Source: Isosphaeraceae bacterium EP7
GTDB taxonomy: Bacteria; Planctomycetota; Planctomycetia; Isosphaerales; Isosphaeraceae
Reading direction: 5' to 3'
NCBI GenBank assembly: GCA_038400315.1
Contig: CP151667.1
Coordinates: 6,211,174-6,275,173, forward strand
Length of the DNA: 64,000 nt
The first letter of the stretch is position 1, and every line of letters begins with the position of its first letter. Below, piece by piece: positions 18,555-28,176 of this stretch. Position numbers and translations under genes: made by a program. The notes under the pieces are model-generated. The model saw only the letters and a program-made list of their open reading frames with translations, made no database searches and was not told the origin of the DNA.

Positions 18555-20023
18555 TCTATCTCGCGGCCTTCCTGCTCGTCGCCCAGGCGTCCCCCGCCGA
18601 CCATGAGGTCCGCGTCGGATCGAAGGTCTTCACCGAGTCGGTGATCCTCGGCGACCTGGCGACCCAGATGATCCGCGCCGAGGGGGGCAAGGCCGTCCAT
18701 CGTCGCGAACTGGGCGGCACCCAGATCCTCTTCCACGCCCTGGAGGCCGACGAGCTGGACGTCTATCCCGAGTACACGGGGACGATCTCGGGCGAGATCC
18801 TCGCCGGCAAGGTGGCCGCCGGCGACGACTCGCTGCGGGCCGCGCTGAAAGCCCGGGGGATCGGGATGAGCCGGCCGCTCGGATTCAATAACACCTACGC
18901 GATCGGCATGCGAGAGGACGTCGCCGCCAGGCTGGGCATCGTCAAACTTTCCGACCTGGCCGGCCATCCAACCTTGAAGTTCGGATTCGGCAATGAGTTC
19001 ATGGAACGCGCCGACGGCTGGCCCGGCCTGCGCGACCGCTACCGACTTCCCCAGCGCGACACCCGAGGCCTGGACCACGACCTCGCCTATCGGGCCCTGG
19101 AGGCGCGCGAGATCGACGCCACCGAGCTTTATTCCACCGACGCCGAGATCAAGGCGCAGAAGATCCGGGTGCTCGCCGACGACGAGGGGTTCTTCCCCCC
19201 TTATCAATGTGTCCTGCTCCACCGGCTCGACCTGGAGCGGCGTTCCCCCGAGGCGTTCGCCGCCCTGAAACGACTCGAAGGGACGATCGACGAAGGCAAG
19301 ATGATCGCGATGAACGCGAGGGCCAAGTTCGATCGGGTTCCCGAGGAGCGCGTCGCGGCCGACTTCCTGGCGAGCCGATTCGGCATCAATGCGGAAGTCG
19401 CCTCGAATTCGAGGATGTCGCGCATCCTGTCGAGGCTCGTCGAGCACATGGGATTGGTGAGCGTCTCCTTGACCCTGGCGATCCTGGCGGCGATCCCGCT
19501 CGGCATCGTCGCGGCCAAGCGACCGAGAATCGGGGCCTGGATCCTGGGCGCGACGAGCGTGATTCAGACGATCCCATCGCTGGCCCTGCTCGTGTTCATG
19601 ATTCCATGGCTGGGCATCGGGGCCAAGCCGGCGCTCGTCGCCCTGTTCCTCTACAGCCTGCTGCCGATCGTGAGGAGCACCGCGACCGGACTGCTCGAGA
19701 TCCCCCCGTCGCTCCGCGAGAGTGCGCAGGCCCTGGGGCTGCCCGCCTGGGCGCGATTGCGGCTCGTCGAGCTGCCGATGGCGACGCGCGGCATCCTCTC
19801 GGGGATCAAGACGGCCGCGGTCATCAACGTGGGGACCGCCACGATCGGCGCCCTGATCGGCGCGGGGGGCTTCGGCCAGCCGATCCTGACGGGCATCCGC
19901 CGCGACGACCTGGGCCAGATCCTCTTCGAGGGGGCCATCCCCTCGGCGATCCTGGCCCTGGCCGTGCAGACCGGGTTCGACCTCGCCGAGCGTTGGCTCG
20001 TCCCGCGCGGGATGAAGGGTTAG
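18551..20023 (+). CDS. Osmoprotectant ABC transporter: substrate-binding domain fused to permease
   Basis: This 490-residue protein starts at a GTG that overlaps the upstream stop. A short N-terminal hydrophobic segment (residues 1-14) is followed by an OpuAC-type binding domain (about 20-280: 'VRVGSKVFTESVILGDLA', 'DVYPEYTGTISGEIL', 'STDAEIKAQKIRVL'). From about residue 290 follow five or six transmembrane helices with the permease EAA-like loop (ESAQALGLPAWARLRLVELP). It probably takes up quaternary amines such as glycine betaine, choline or carnitine. The binding-then-permease order is the reverse of the permease-then-binding fusions in OpuABC and BilE. Confidence 0.88.
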   Translation: MIYLAAFLLVAQASPADHEVRVGSKVFTESVILGDLATQMIRAEGGKAVHRRELGGTQILFHALEADELDVYPEYTGTISGEILAGKVAAGDDSLRAALKARGIGMSRPLGFNNTYAIGMREDVAARLGIVKLSDLAGHPTLKFGFGNEFMERADGWPGLRDRYRLPQRDTRGLDHDLAYRALEAREIDATELYSTDAEIKAQKIRVLADDEGFFPPYQCVLLHRLDLERRSPEAFAALKRLEGTIDEGKMIAMNARAKFDRVPEERVAADFLASRFGINAEVASNSRMSRILSRLVEHMGLVSVSLTLAILAAIPLGIVAAKRPRIGAWILGATSVIQTIPSLALLVFMIPWLGIGAKPALVALFLYSLLPIVRSTATGLLEIPPSLRESAQALGLPAWARLRLVELPMATRGILSGIKTAAVINVGTATIGALIGAGGFGQPILTGIRRDDLGQILFEGAIPSAILALAVQTGFDLAERWLVPRGMKG

Positions 20024-20028
20024 CGAGC

Positions 20029-21003
20029 TCAGGCGACGGTGAGGTGCTGGACCGCGAAGTAGCCGAGCGGGTCGAGCCACTGACGGCCGAGCGACCAGCC
20101 TGCGTCGTCGGTCATCGCCCGGATATGTTCGAGCGAATACTTGTGCGAGTATTCGGTCAGGATCGTCTCCCCCTCGGCGAAGTCGAACGTGGCCGGGCCC
20201 ACCGTTACGGCCTGCGGCTTCAGGCTGACCAGGTGCATCTCGATCCGTTCATGCTCCGGGACGTGGACCGCTCGGTGCTCGAAGGCATCGAGGTCGAAGT
20301 CGGCCCCCAGCTCGCGATTGGCCCGGATCAGGACGTTGCGGTTGAACTCGGCCGTCACGCCCAGCCGGTCGTTGTAGGCGGGGATCAGGACCGCCGGGTC
20401 CTTGTCCAAGTCGAAGCCGATCAGGAGGCCTCCCCCCGGACCGACCATCTCGGCGATCCGGCGCAGCAGGCGGCGGGCCGCACGCGGTTGGAAGTTGCCG
20501 ATCGTCGAGCCGGGGAAGTAGACCACCCGTCGCGCCCGAGGGTCGCCGGTGTGCGGGATCGGCAGGTTCTCGGTGAAATCGGCCGCGACGGGCATGATCC
20601 GCAGGCCCGGGAACGTGTCGGCGAGCGAGCCGGCCGACCGCACCATATGCTCCGCCGAGATGTCGACCGGGATGTACGCACGGGGAGTGCGCAGGGCCGC
20701 CAGCAGGAGCCGGGTCTTCAGGCTGCTGCCGCTGCCCAGCTCGATCAGAGCGATGTCTTCCCCCAGCTCGTGGGCCATCTCGGGGGCGTGGTCGCGGAGG
20801 ATCGATAGCTCGGTGCGGGTGGGGTAGTACTCGTCGAGGTCGCAGATCTGGTCGAAGAGGTCCGACCCATGCTCATCGTAGAAATATTTACAGGAGATTT
20901 CCTTCTGGGTTCGGCCGAGGCCCGCGATCAGGTCGTCCAGGAAGGGGGCACGCGCGGAGGGGTTGCGCGCGCGGTCGCCCTTCGTGAGTGTCGTTGATTT
21001 CAT
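20029..21003 (-). CDS. egtD: L-histidine N(alpha)-methyltransferase (ergothioneine biosynthesis)
   Basis: This 324-residue enzyme trimethylates histidine to hercynine using S-adenosylmethionine. Diagnostic segments are 'QKEISCKYFYDEHGSDLFD', 'YYPTRTELSIL', the SAM loop 'IELGSGSSLKTRLLL', 'YIPVDISAEHM', 'FPGSTIGNF' and the C-terminal 'EYSHKYSLEHI'. The ATG overlaps the egtB stop by one base (TGATG), so egtB and egtD are co-translated. It ends 5 bases from the convergent transporter gene. Confidence 0.94.
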   Translation of the reverse strand: MKSTTLTKGDRARNPSARAPFLDDLIAGLGRTQKEISCKYFYDEHGSDLFDQICDLDEYYPTRTELSILRDHAPEMAHELGEDIALIELGSGSSLKTRLLLAALRTPRAYIPVDISAEHMVRSAGSLADTFPGLRIMPVAADFTENLPIPHTGDPRARRVVYFPGSTIGNFQPRAARRLLRRIAEMVGPGGGLLIGFDLDKDPAVLIPAYNDRLGVTAEFNRNVLIRANRELGADFDLDAFEHRAVHVPEHERIEMHLVSLKPQAVTVGPATFDFAEGETILTEYSHKYSLEHIRAMTDDAGWSLGRQWLDPLGYFAVQHLTVA

Positions 21004-22304
21004 CAATCTTTGGCCAATCTGATGCCGGACACTTGCCAACGTGTCTCGGCGGGGAAGAAGTTACGGTAAGTCGCCCGGATATGCGAGGCGGGGGTCAGGC
21101 ACGATCCCCCTCGCAGGACGAGTTGATTGCACATGAATTTGGAGTTGTATTCGCCCAGGGCCCCTTCGGCCGGCCTCGCGCCCGGGTAGGGGATGTAGGG
21201 GCTGCGGGTCCATTCCCAGGCGTCGCCGAACATCTGAGCAAGTCCCGGGCCGGCGGCGGCCTCGGGGTGGAACGCCCCGGCTTCCAGGAAATTCCCGGCC
21301 TGTTCAACCCGGCTCGCGGCAAACTCCCACTCCGCCTCGGTCGGCAGCCTGGCCCCGGCCCAGCGTGCGTAGGCGTCTGCTTCATAGTAGCTGACGTGGC
21401 AAGCGGGCTCCGAGTCGTCGAGCGCCCGGAACCCATTCAGCGTGAACGCCGACCAGCCCCCGTCGGCCCGCTCCCAGTACGTCGGGGCGTTCCATCCCAG
21501 CCTCTGGACCGCGCCCCAGCCATCGGAGAGCCAGAACTCGGGCTTCCGGTAGCCGTCCGCCCCGATGAATTCGGCATACTCGCCGACCGTCACCAGCCGG
21601 GAGGCCAGGGCGAAGTCTTCCAGGTAGACCCGGTGTCGCGGCCCCTCGTTGTCGAACGCGAACCCCGGCCCGTCCGTCCCCAGCCATTCCAGCCCCCCCT
21701 CAAACGGCAGCCAGGTTAGTTCGGGCGCCCGCCTGGACGGGCGAACGACCGGCTCGACGTAGGCGGGCCGCAGCGGATTCTGGGCGAATGCGTACTTGAG
21801 ATCGGTGAGGATCAATTCCTGATGCTGCTGCTCGTGGTTCAGTCCCAGTTCGACGACATCCGCGAGTGGGTCCCCCTCCGACAGGCAAGACTCCTCCATG
21901 AACGCGACCATGGCGTCATCGATCGCGCGGCGATACCGGTAGACGAAGTCGAGCGAGGGCCGGGTCATCAGGCCCCGTTGCGCCCTGGGGACGCGGTCGC
22001 CGATCGAGTTGTAATAGGAATTGAACAGGAAGTTGAACGCGGGATCGAACGGCCGGTAATCGGGCAGATGCGGGGTGAGGAGGAAGATTTCGAAGAACCA
22101 GGACGTATGTGCCAGATGCCACTTCACCGGGCTGGCATCGGGCATCGCCTGGACCTGGCAATCCTCGGGCGTGAGACGAAGAGAGATCGACTCGGTCATC
22201 GATCGCACGGCACGATAGCGGTCGACCAGCGACGGGCGGAACTCGGGCTTCTGGATGTCACTCCCAGGCAAAACTTCAGGTTCTCGATCAACTTGGATTG
22301 ACAT
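21003..22304 (-). CDS. egtB: Hercynine oxygenase / sulfoxide synthase (ergothioneine biosynthesis)
   Basis: This 433-residue protein has an N-terminal DinB-like iron domain with H66 (WHLAHTSWFFE) and H157-x3-H161-x-E163 (NHEQQHQE), followed by a formylglycine-generating-enzyme-like domain (about 215-433; 'PACHVSYYEADAYARWAGARLPTEAEWEFA', 'GDAWEWTRSPY', 'VLRGGSCLTP'). EgtB uses non-heme iron and O2 to join hercynine to a thiol. The pair lacks egtA (gamma-glutamylcysteine synthesis) and egtC in this window, so a variant using cysteine directly is possible, or those genes lie elsewhere. Confidence 0.94.
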   Translation of the reverse strand: MSIQVDREPEVLPGSDIQKPEFRPSLVDRYRAVRSMTESISLRLTPEDCQVQAMPDASPVKWHLAHTSWFFEIFLLTPHLPDYRPFDPAFNFLFNSYYNSIGDRVPRAQRGLMTRPSLDFVYRYRRAIDDAMVAFMEESCLSEGDPLADVVELGLNHEQQHQELILTDLKYAFAQNPLRPAYVEPVVRPSRRAPELTWLPFEGGLEWLGTDGPGFAFDNEGPRHRVYLEDFALASRLVTVGEYAEFIGADGYRKPEFWLSDGWGAVQRLGWNAPTYWERADGGWSAFTLNGFRALDDSEPACHVSYYEADAYARWAGARLPTEAEWEFAASRVEQAGNFLEAGAFHPEAAAGPGLAQMFGDAWEWTRSPYIPYPGARPAEGALGEYNSKFMCNQLVLRGGSCLTPASHIRATYRNFFPAETRWQVSGIRLAKD

Positions 22305-22632
22305 GTTTCATCCACCAGATCAAGCAAGACATCGGAGAGATCCGGTACGCCGGGAGTGGCCGCGAGCCGTCCATTTGATCCGTTCGGATTGCGGTTGCCC
22401 ACCCTGGCCCAGCATCAGGTCTGCAAGCAGCAGGCCGAACGGATCGAAAACCGGAGCGGGCCTGCGAGTCAGAATACGCGGCGGACCGGGTTCGGCCAGG
22501 GTCGATTGTCGAGTGAGGATGGACCGACCGCGGATCCATGACCTAGACTTGAACGGCGAAATCCCGAAGCGGGTTCGCGTCCGCACTCATCCGGTCTCCG
22601 TCCGTCGTCCGCAGGACTTGGAGGACGCCTTG
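22305..22632. other. Divergent intergenic region between egtB and the LEPR-XLL gene
   Basis: This region is 328 bases long. In-frame extension of the plus-strand gene through it is Arg/Pro-rich and non-conserved, so I treat it as non-coding apart from the promoter at 22520-22549. Confidence 0.5.
22520..22549 (+). promoter_or_regulatory. Possible promoter of the LEPR-XLL protein gene
   Basis: TGGACC (22520-22525) and TAGACT (22544-22549) are spaced by 18 bases, about 84 bases before the ATG. The layout resembles the promoter at 601-630. Confidence 0.35.
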
Positions 22633-23463
22633 ATGCCCGTCGCTCGCCGACCGAAATTCTCGCCCTCGTCCCTCGAGCTGCTCGAAGGCCGGACGCTGCT
22701 CAACGGGTCCCAGCTCGCACGCGTCGCGGCGGCCCATCCGGCGGCGGTCACGTTGCTGACGGCCTCGGCGATCAAGACCGATCCGGGCGCGGCCGCGGCG
22801 ATCACGTCCGCCCTCCGCGGGGGAATCGGCAGCGAGTGGGCGACCTTGATCCGCAAGCAGGTGCGCAACCCGCTGGCGGTCGTTCGCTCCTTCAGCACCA
22901 ATCAGGCGTCAACCTACACCGTCAACGGCCTGACCTTCCGCACCCCGGCCGCGCAGCCGGCCTTCACGGGCAGGGCATACGACCAGCTCCTGCCGACCGC
23001 GGCCGGCGCGGCCGTGTTCAAGCGGAATGTCTTCGAGCTGGCCGCCGTGATGCGCGGGGAGTTCCGCAATCCCGAGACGTCCTACTACGTCTTCGCCCTC
23101 GACCGAGGCGCCGGCGCCCGTCTGGGCCCGACGTTCGCCTCGCGGCCTGGCATCACGCCCGACGCCCTGGTCACGATCACCGTCGGCCCTTATGGCTCGT
23201 CGGCGTCGGGCACCATCCGCGACCTATCCGACGGCTCGACCCAATCGATCGACCCGGCACGCATCAAGATCCAGGGGGCCACGCTCCGGGTCTTCCTCGA
23301 TACCGGCCAGGTCCCCTCGCGGGGGGCGGCGCTTGCTCAATATCGGTTCTCGATGTGGACCCAGACCCAGCCGGGATCGGACCTCGCCAACGTCGCCGGC
23401 TTTGCGCCGGATTCGACGATGGTGAGGATCGCGGTCCTGAAGAACGTGGCCGCCCGCCGCTGA
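22633..23463 (+). CDS. Secreted/surface protein with LEPR-XLL-like N-terminal motif
   Basis: This 276-residue protein begins MPVARRPKFSPSSLELLEG then RTLL. The L-E-x-L-E-x-R-T-L-L pattern matches the N-terminal motif found on many large planctomycete extracellular proteins. The rest (AYDQLLPTAAGAAVFKRNV, 'ITVGPYGSSASGTIRDLSDG', 'IKIQGATLRVFLDTGQVPS') looks beta-rich and has no family I recognise. The start was placed at the ATG just before the motif. Surface location is inference from the motif. Confidence 0.7.
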   Translation: MPVARRPKFSPSSLELLEGRTLLNGSQLARVAAAHPAAVTLLTASAIKTDPGAAAAITSALRGGIGSEWATLIRKQVRNPLAVVRSFSTNQASTYTVNGLTFRTPAAQPAFTGRAYDQLLPTAAGAAVFKRNVFELAAVMRGEFRNPETSYYVFALDRGAGARLGPTFASRPGITPDALVTITVGPYGSSASGTIRDLSDGSTQSIDPARIKIQGATLRVFLDTGQVPSRGAALAQYRFSMWTQTQPGSDLANVAGFAPDSTMVRIAVLKNVAARR

Positions 23464-23468
23464 TCGGG

Positions 23469-24932
23469 TCAGGCGGGCGAGGAGGCCATGATCTCGCGGA
23501 CGATCCTGGCCTTCTGGCCGTTGGTCAGGCGCTGCTCGCGGCCGTTGGCGTTGTAGACCAGGGTCTCGTGGTCGAGGCCCATCAGGTTCAGGACGGTCGC
23601 CTGGAAGTCGTTGGGGGTGACGACGTTCTCGACGGCCTTATGGCCCACCTCGTCGGTGGCGCCATAGGTCATGCCGCCTTTGATCCCGCCGCCGGCCATC
23701 CAGAGCGAGAACCCCTGGCCGTTATGGTCGCGGCCCGAGGTGTCGTCCAGGTTCCCCTCGCTGACCGGCAGTCGGCCGATCTCGCCCCCCCAGTGCACAA
23801 TCGTGGTGTCCAGCAGTCCGCGTTGCTTGAGATCCAGGACCAAGGCCGCCGAGGGCTTGTCGGTCTTGCGGCAGATCGCGGGCAAGCCGGTGCGGATCGC
23901 CTGGTGATTGTCCCAGGGCTGGCCGCCCAGGAAGAGCTGGACGAACCGGACCCCGCGCTCGACCAGCCGCCGGGCGATCAGGCAGCGCGTGCCATACTCG
24001 CGGGTCAGGTCCTGGTCGAGCCCATACATCTTCTTGATGTATTCGGGCTCGTTGCTGACGTCGAGCGCCTCCTTGGCGGCCGTCTGCATGTGCGAGGCGA
24101 GCTCGTAGCTCTGGATGCGTGTCTCGAGGTCGGACTCGCCCGGGTGGGCCCCCTGGTGGCGTCGGTTGAGCGTGTTCAGGAACTCGAGGTTCTGCGCCTG
24201 GAGCGGCCCGCCCAGGTGCGGCGGCGGGTCCAGGTTCAGGATCCTCGGCTCTTGCGGGCGCAGGACGGTCCCCTGATAGAGCGGCGGCATGAAGCCGTTC
24301 GACCAGTTGTGGGAGGCGTCGACCGGGACCCCGTCGGGGTCGGACAGGACCATGTACGCGGGCAGGTCGCGAGACTCGCTGCCCAGGGCGTAGACGACCC
24401 AGCTCCCCAGGGTCGGCCGACCCGTGATGCCGGCGACCCCGTTGTGGAAATAGCGGATCGAGACCTCGTGGCCGTTGTGCCCGGTGTGCATCGATCGGAC
24501 GATGCACAGGTCGTCGACGATCTTGGCGGTCTCGGGGAGCAGCTCGGAGACCTCGGTTCCGCACTGGCCGTGCTTGGCGAACTTCCAGGGGGAGCCGAAC
24601 AGCTTCTTGCTGGCCCGGTTGACGAAGCTGAACCCCACCTCGCCGCCGTAGTCGGTGCCGTGGTGCTTGGTCAGGTCGGGCTTGGGGTCGAACAGGTCGA
24701 CGTGCGACGGCCCGCCGTGCATGAACAGCGAAATCATCGCATTCGCACGCGAGGGGGCCTGGGGGGCCCTCGGCCTCAGGTCGAGCGGCAGGTTCTCGCC
24801 CGGCTTCTTGGGCGTGTCGGCGGCGAGGAGGCCCTCCTGACGGAGCAGGTGGGCGAGCGCGAAGGCCCCCACGCCGAAGCCCGTCTCCGCCAGGAATTCC
24901 CGCCGGTTGCGTCCGCGAGGATCAATCCACAT
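23469..24932 (-). CDS. DUF1501 domain protein, Tat-exported
   Basis: This 487-residue protein has a twin-arginine signal (RNRREFLAETGFGVGAFAL) and the DUF1501 pattern: 'AMISLFMHGGPSHVDLFDPKPDLTKHHG', 'IVRSMHTGHNGHEVS', 'VQLFLGGQPWDNHQAI', 'TIVHWGGEIGRLPVSEG', 'SGRDHNGQGFSLWMAGGGIKGG'. It overlaps the upstream PSD1 gene by 11 bases, the classic planctomycete gene pair. The pair is thought to act on complex polysaccharides or sulfated substrates outside the cytoplasm, but the chemistry is not established. Confidence 0.92.
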   Translation of the reverse strand: MWIDPRGRNRREFLAETGFGVGAFALAHLLRQEGLLAADTPKKPGENLPLDLRPRAPQAPSRANAMISLFMHGGPSHVDLFDPKPDLTKHHGTDYGGEVGFSFVNRASKKLFGSPWKFAKHGQCGTEVSELLPETAKIVDDLCIVRSMHTGHNGHEVSIRYFHNGVAGITGRPTLGSWVVYALGSESRDLPAYMVLSDPDGVPVDASHNWSNGFMPPLYQGTVLRPQEPRILNLDPPPHLGGPLQAQNLEFLNTLNRRHQGAHPGESDLETRIQSYELASHMQTAAKEALDVSNEPEYIKKMYGLDQDLTREYGTRCLIARRLVERGVRFVQLFLGGQPWDNHQAIRTGLPAICRKTDKPSAALVLDLKQRGLLDTTIVHWGGEIGRLPVSEGNLDDTSGRDHNGQGFSLWMAGGGIKGGMTYGATDEVGHKAVENVVTPNDFQATVLNLMGLDHETLVYNANGREQRLTNGQKARIVREIMASSPA

Positions 24933-27900
24933 AGAGAAACTCGTTCGAGCTGAGGAGTTGCTGGCAGAGGTTCGTCAACGCGGTTCGCTCGCGATCGGCC
25001 GCCCCGGCCCGGGCCAGCGTGGTGAGCTGGCCCTCGACGAAGACGCAGGCCGCGTCGAGCTCGTCGGGGGTGATCGGCCGGCGATAGGTCAGGGGCCAGG
25101 CGTGCGCGATCATCTGGGGGATGGAAACCGTCATCGGCCCCTGGAAGTCGGCCGAGGCATCCCAGACTCCCGCCGGGTCGCCCGATGACTGGCTGAGCGT
25201 GACCTTGGGGGCCCACTCGAATGTGTCGCAGTCATGGCCTTCGACGCAATCGACGGCGAAGTCGATCGTGTCGCCGGCCTGCACCTCGATCCGGGGGACG
25301 TCGGTGGCCGCCTCGCCCCGGGTGGCCCGCCAGGTCCCGAGCAGGCCGGCCCTCGACGAGACGACGCGTGCACGGACGCCGTCGCCGGTCGCACCGCCGT
25401 GCTTGAGCTTGCCCGAGACGGCGACGAACCCCGCGGCGGGCGCCACCCATCGGCGGATCGTGGCGTGCTGGGCGTCGTTGCCCGCGTGGCCGCCGCCCGA
25501 GGTCAGCATGCTCCAGCCGGCCTCGGCGTCGGGGAGCGAGGCCCCCCCCTGCCAGGCCGTGCCGCTCCAGTGGGCCATGGGGGTGAACCCTGTGATGCGC
25601 TGGCTGGCCTCATCGAACGGGCCGTGGCCATACTGCCAGGCCGAGGCCGGCCGCGTGATCTGCCCCGAACGCGAGGCGGTCAGCTCGGCCGCGTATCCGA
25701 CGGGGGTCTCGACGGCGAGGCGTCGGGCGAGCATGCCGGCACGCTTGAGGATGAAGTCGCTATTCATGAGCATGAGCGACTGCATCGACGACGTGCTGGG
25801 AGTGCGCCGGTCGCAGTTCACCGCCATGATCGGGGCGTCGAAGGCGGCGAGGAACGAGACGGGCTTGGTTCGCAGCGACTGCAAGTAGATGCTCCGCCGC
25901 GCCGAGTCGCCCGCGGGCATGACCTGGCCGCCGATGTCTTCGGACACCGCGACCGGCGGCCCGAACTGGGTCAGGTCGAGCTGACCGCTGACCGCCAGGA
26001 TCCGGTCCCGCATCGATTCGGCGTCGAGCCGTCGCAGCGGGGCCCGGCCGTACAGGATGTTGTCCTGGTCGACCGCATCCTGGGCCGGATTCCTGCGCGA
26101 GGTCTGCCGGTAGGCGGTCGACGTCATGATCAGGCGATGGATCGCCTTGAGGCTCCACCCACGATTGGGCAACTCGCCGGCAAGCCAGTCGAGCAGTTCC
26201 GGGTGCGAGGGCCGCCTGCCCAGCACGCCGAAGTCCCCCGGGCTGTCGACCAGACCCCGTTCGAAGTGGTGGAACCAGATCCGGTTGGCGAGCACGCGAT
26301 TGACCAGCGGATGCGTCCCGTTCATCAGGTGACGGGCATACGCCAGGCGTCGGCCGGACGTGGGGAGCGAAGGGTCCTTGGGGGGGACGTCGAACCGCTT
26401 CCCCTCCTCGGCCGCGATGGTGAGGTCGCCGGGCTCGATCGTCTGGAGCGGCTGCCGATGATCGCCTCGGTGGAACAGCTTGGTCTCGGGGACCACGCCG
26501 GGGACCTCGTCGACCACGCTCACGAAGTCTTCGGGGGTCTTCTCGGCACGCTTCGCGGCGACCTTCTCCCGATCCTTCTTCAGCTCGTCGGCGGCCGGCT
26601 GGTTGTACTGGTAGAGGACCCCCTCGCTGATGTTGGCGCTCGGGTTGGCCGCGAGCAAGGCCTTCTGCTCCTCCGTCCGCTTGTCTGCGGGTGCCTCATA
26701 CGCGGCCTTCAGCGCGGCCCGCTGGGCCTCGGGGAACGTGGTCAGGTGCTTGTCGAAGGCCGCGGCCAGGAACTTGACGACCTTGGCGTTCACCACCGCG
26801 TCCATCGCCACCGCCTCGGCCTCGATCGCCGCGGAGCGGGCCCGGTCGGCGTCGTGATAGAGCGAGACGAGCCGCTGGCCCGGTCGACGCCAATGGTTGG
26901 GGTCGAGGGCGGGCTCGAACACGGCGCGGAGGCGGAAGTAATCCGACTGCGGGATCGGGTCGTACCGATGATCGTGGCACTGGGCACAGCCCACGGTCAG
27001 GCCAAGCAACGACGAGCTGACGATCTTCAGCGTGTCGGCCACCACCTGGTTCGAAGCCAGGGGCTCGTCGGGCGAGCCGGTTGTCGTCGCGTCGACGGCC
27101 GTCCGCAGATACCCGGTCGCGGCCAGGGTCTCGGCCTGGTCGGGGGCCAGGTTGGTCCAGGGGCGCGGGACCAGCTCGTCGCCGGCCATCTGCTCGATGA
27201 TGAACCGGTCGAGCGGCTTGTCGGCGTTCAGGGAACGGATCACGTAATCGCGATACTTGTACGCGTAGGGCCTCGGCGTGTCCTCGCCGCCGTTGCCGTC
27301 GGAGTCGGCATAGCCCGCGACGTCCAGCCAGTGCCTGGCCCAGCGCTCGCCGTACCGGGGCGACTCCAGCAAGGCGTCGATCATCCGCTCATAAGCGTCC
27401 GGCGAGGTGTCGGCCAGGTAGGCGTCGATCGACTCCTGCGAGGGGACGAGCCCCGTCAGGTCGGCGCTCGCGCGACGGATCAGGGTCAGGCGGTCGGCCT
27501 CGGGCGAGAACGCCAGCCCCTTCTCCTTGAGCTTCGCCACCAGGAACGCGTCGATCGGCGTCCGCACGCGGTCTTCGGGCTTCGCCTCGGGCGGTACGGG
27601 CTTGGAGATCGGCTGGAAGGCCCAGAAGGCGCGGTCTTCGGGGGTGATGTCGATGCCCGGCGGCAGGTTCTCCGGCTCGACCCTCGATGTCACCGCGCCC
27701 GCGGCGATCCAGCGCTCGATGATGGCGATCTGCTCGGGCGGCACCTTCTTCTCGCCGGGCGGCATCTCGCCGTCCTGCATCCGCATCAGCAGCAGGCTGT
27801 CGTCGGGCTGGCCCGCGACCAGGCCCGCGCCGGTCCTGCCCCCGCGCTCGGCGAGCCGCTTCAGCCGCAGGTCGAGCTTCCCCTTCGGCTTGCCGGTCCC

Positions 27901-28032
27901 GCCGTGGCAGTCCAGGCAATATGCCTTGAAGATCGGGCGGACGTCCCGCTCGAAGACCGGCGTCTCCCCGGCCGTTGCCCTCCCGAGCAGGCCCAGGACG
28001 CCGATCGCGACGGTCAGGCGGAGAGCATGCAT
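24922..28032 (-). CDS. PSD1-type planctomycete cytochrome c protein (DUF1549/DUF1553)
   Basis: This 1036-residue exported protein has a signal peptide (MHALRLTVAIGVLGLLG...TAG), a cytochrome c domain with CLDCH (FKAYCLDCHGGTGKPKGKLDL), then DUF1549 (about 125-350: 'IDAFLVAKLKEKGLAFSPEADRLTLIRRASADLTGL', 'YGERWARHWLDVAGYADSDG') and DUF1553 (about 560-800: 'NRVLANRIWFHHFERGLV', 'GDFGVLGRRPSHPELLDWLA', 'SYAYRQTS'-like 'STAYRQTSRR'). A further beta domain is inserted near 820-960. In-frame upstream starts (ATG 28104, TTG 28128) exist; 28032 gives the cleanest signal peptide. It forms an operon with the DUF1501 gene. Confidence 0.9.
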   Translation of the reverse strand: MHALRLTVAIGVLGLLGRATAGETPVFERDVRPIFKAYCLDCHGGTGKPKGKLDLRLKRLAERGGRTGAGLVAGQPDDSLLLMRMQDGEMPPGEKKVPPEQIAIIERWIAAGAVTSRVEPENLPPGIDITPEDRAFWAFQPISKPVPPEAKPEDRVRTPIDAFLVAKLKEKGLAFSPEADRLTLIRRASADLTGLVPSQESIDAYLADTSPDAYERMIDALLESPRYGERWARHWLDVAGYADSDGNGGEDTPRPYAYKYRDYVIRSLNADKPLDRFIIEQMAGDELVPRPWTNLAPDQAETLAATGYLRTAVDATTTGSPDEPLASNQVVADTLKIVSSSLLGLTVGCAQCHDHRYDPIPQSDYFRLRAVFEPALDPNHWRRPGQRLVSLYHDADRARSAAIEAEAVAMDAVVNAKVVKFLAAAFDKHLTTFPEAQRAALKAAYEAPADKRTEEQKALLAANPSANISEGVLYQYNQPAADELKKDREKVAAKRAEKTPEDFVSVVDEVPGVVPETKLFHRGDHRQPLQTIEPGDLTIAAEEGKRFDVPPKDPSLPTSGRRLAYARHLMNGTHPLVNRVLANRIWFHHFERGLVDSPGDFGVLGRRPSHPELLDWLAGELPNRGWSLKAIHRLIMTSTAYRQTSRRNPAQDAVDQDNILYGRAPLRRLDAESMRDRILAVSGQLDLTQFGPPVAVSEDIGGQVMPAGDSARRSIYLQSLRTKPVSFLAAFDAPIMAVNCDRRTPSTSSMQSLMLMNSDFILKRAGMLARRLAVETPVGYAAELTASRSGQITRPASAWQYGHGPFDEASQRITGFTPMAHWSGTAWQGGASLPDAEAGWSMLTSGGGHAGNDAQHATIRRWVAPAAGFVAVSGKLKHGGATGDGVRARVVSSRAGLLGTWRATRGEAATDVPRIEVQAGDTIDFAVDCVEGHDCDTFEWAPKVTLSQSSGDPAGVWDASADFQGPMTVSIPQMIAHAWPLTYRRPITPDELDAACVFVEGQLTTLARAGAADRERTALTNLCQQLLSSNEFLYVD

Positions 28033-28176
28033 GGCGGTCCCGGCGGCATGACGGCCGGTGTCGCCGGCCTTTCGAACCATCCCCGACGGCGGGACGGAGT
28101 GCATCGTCGCTGAATTATTGTTGGACAATCCGGCGAAAGCAACCCCGAACCGGTCGGGCGATGTTCGGACGCAACG

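Noticed and set aside
25234-28113. Long plus-strand open frame opposite the PSD1 gene
   Set aside because: The same shadow effect; the minus strand has an intact CLDCH/DUF1549/DUF1553 protein.
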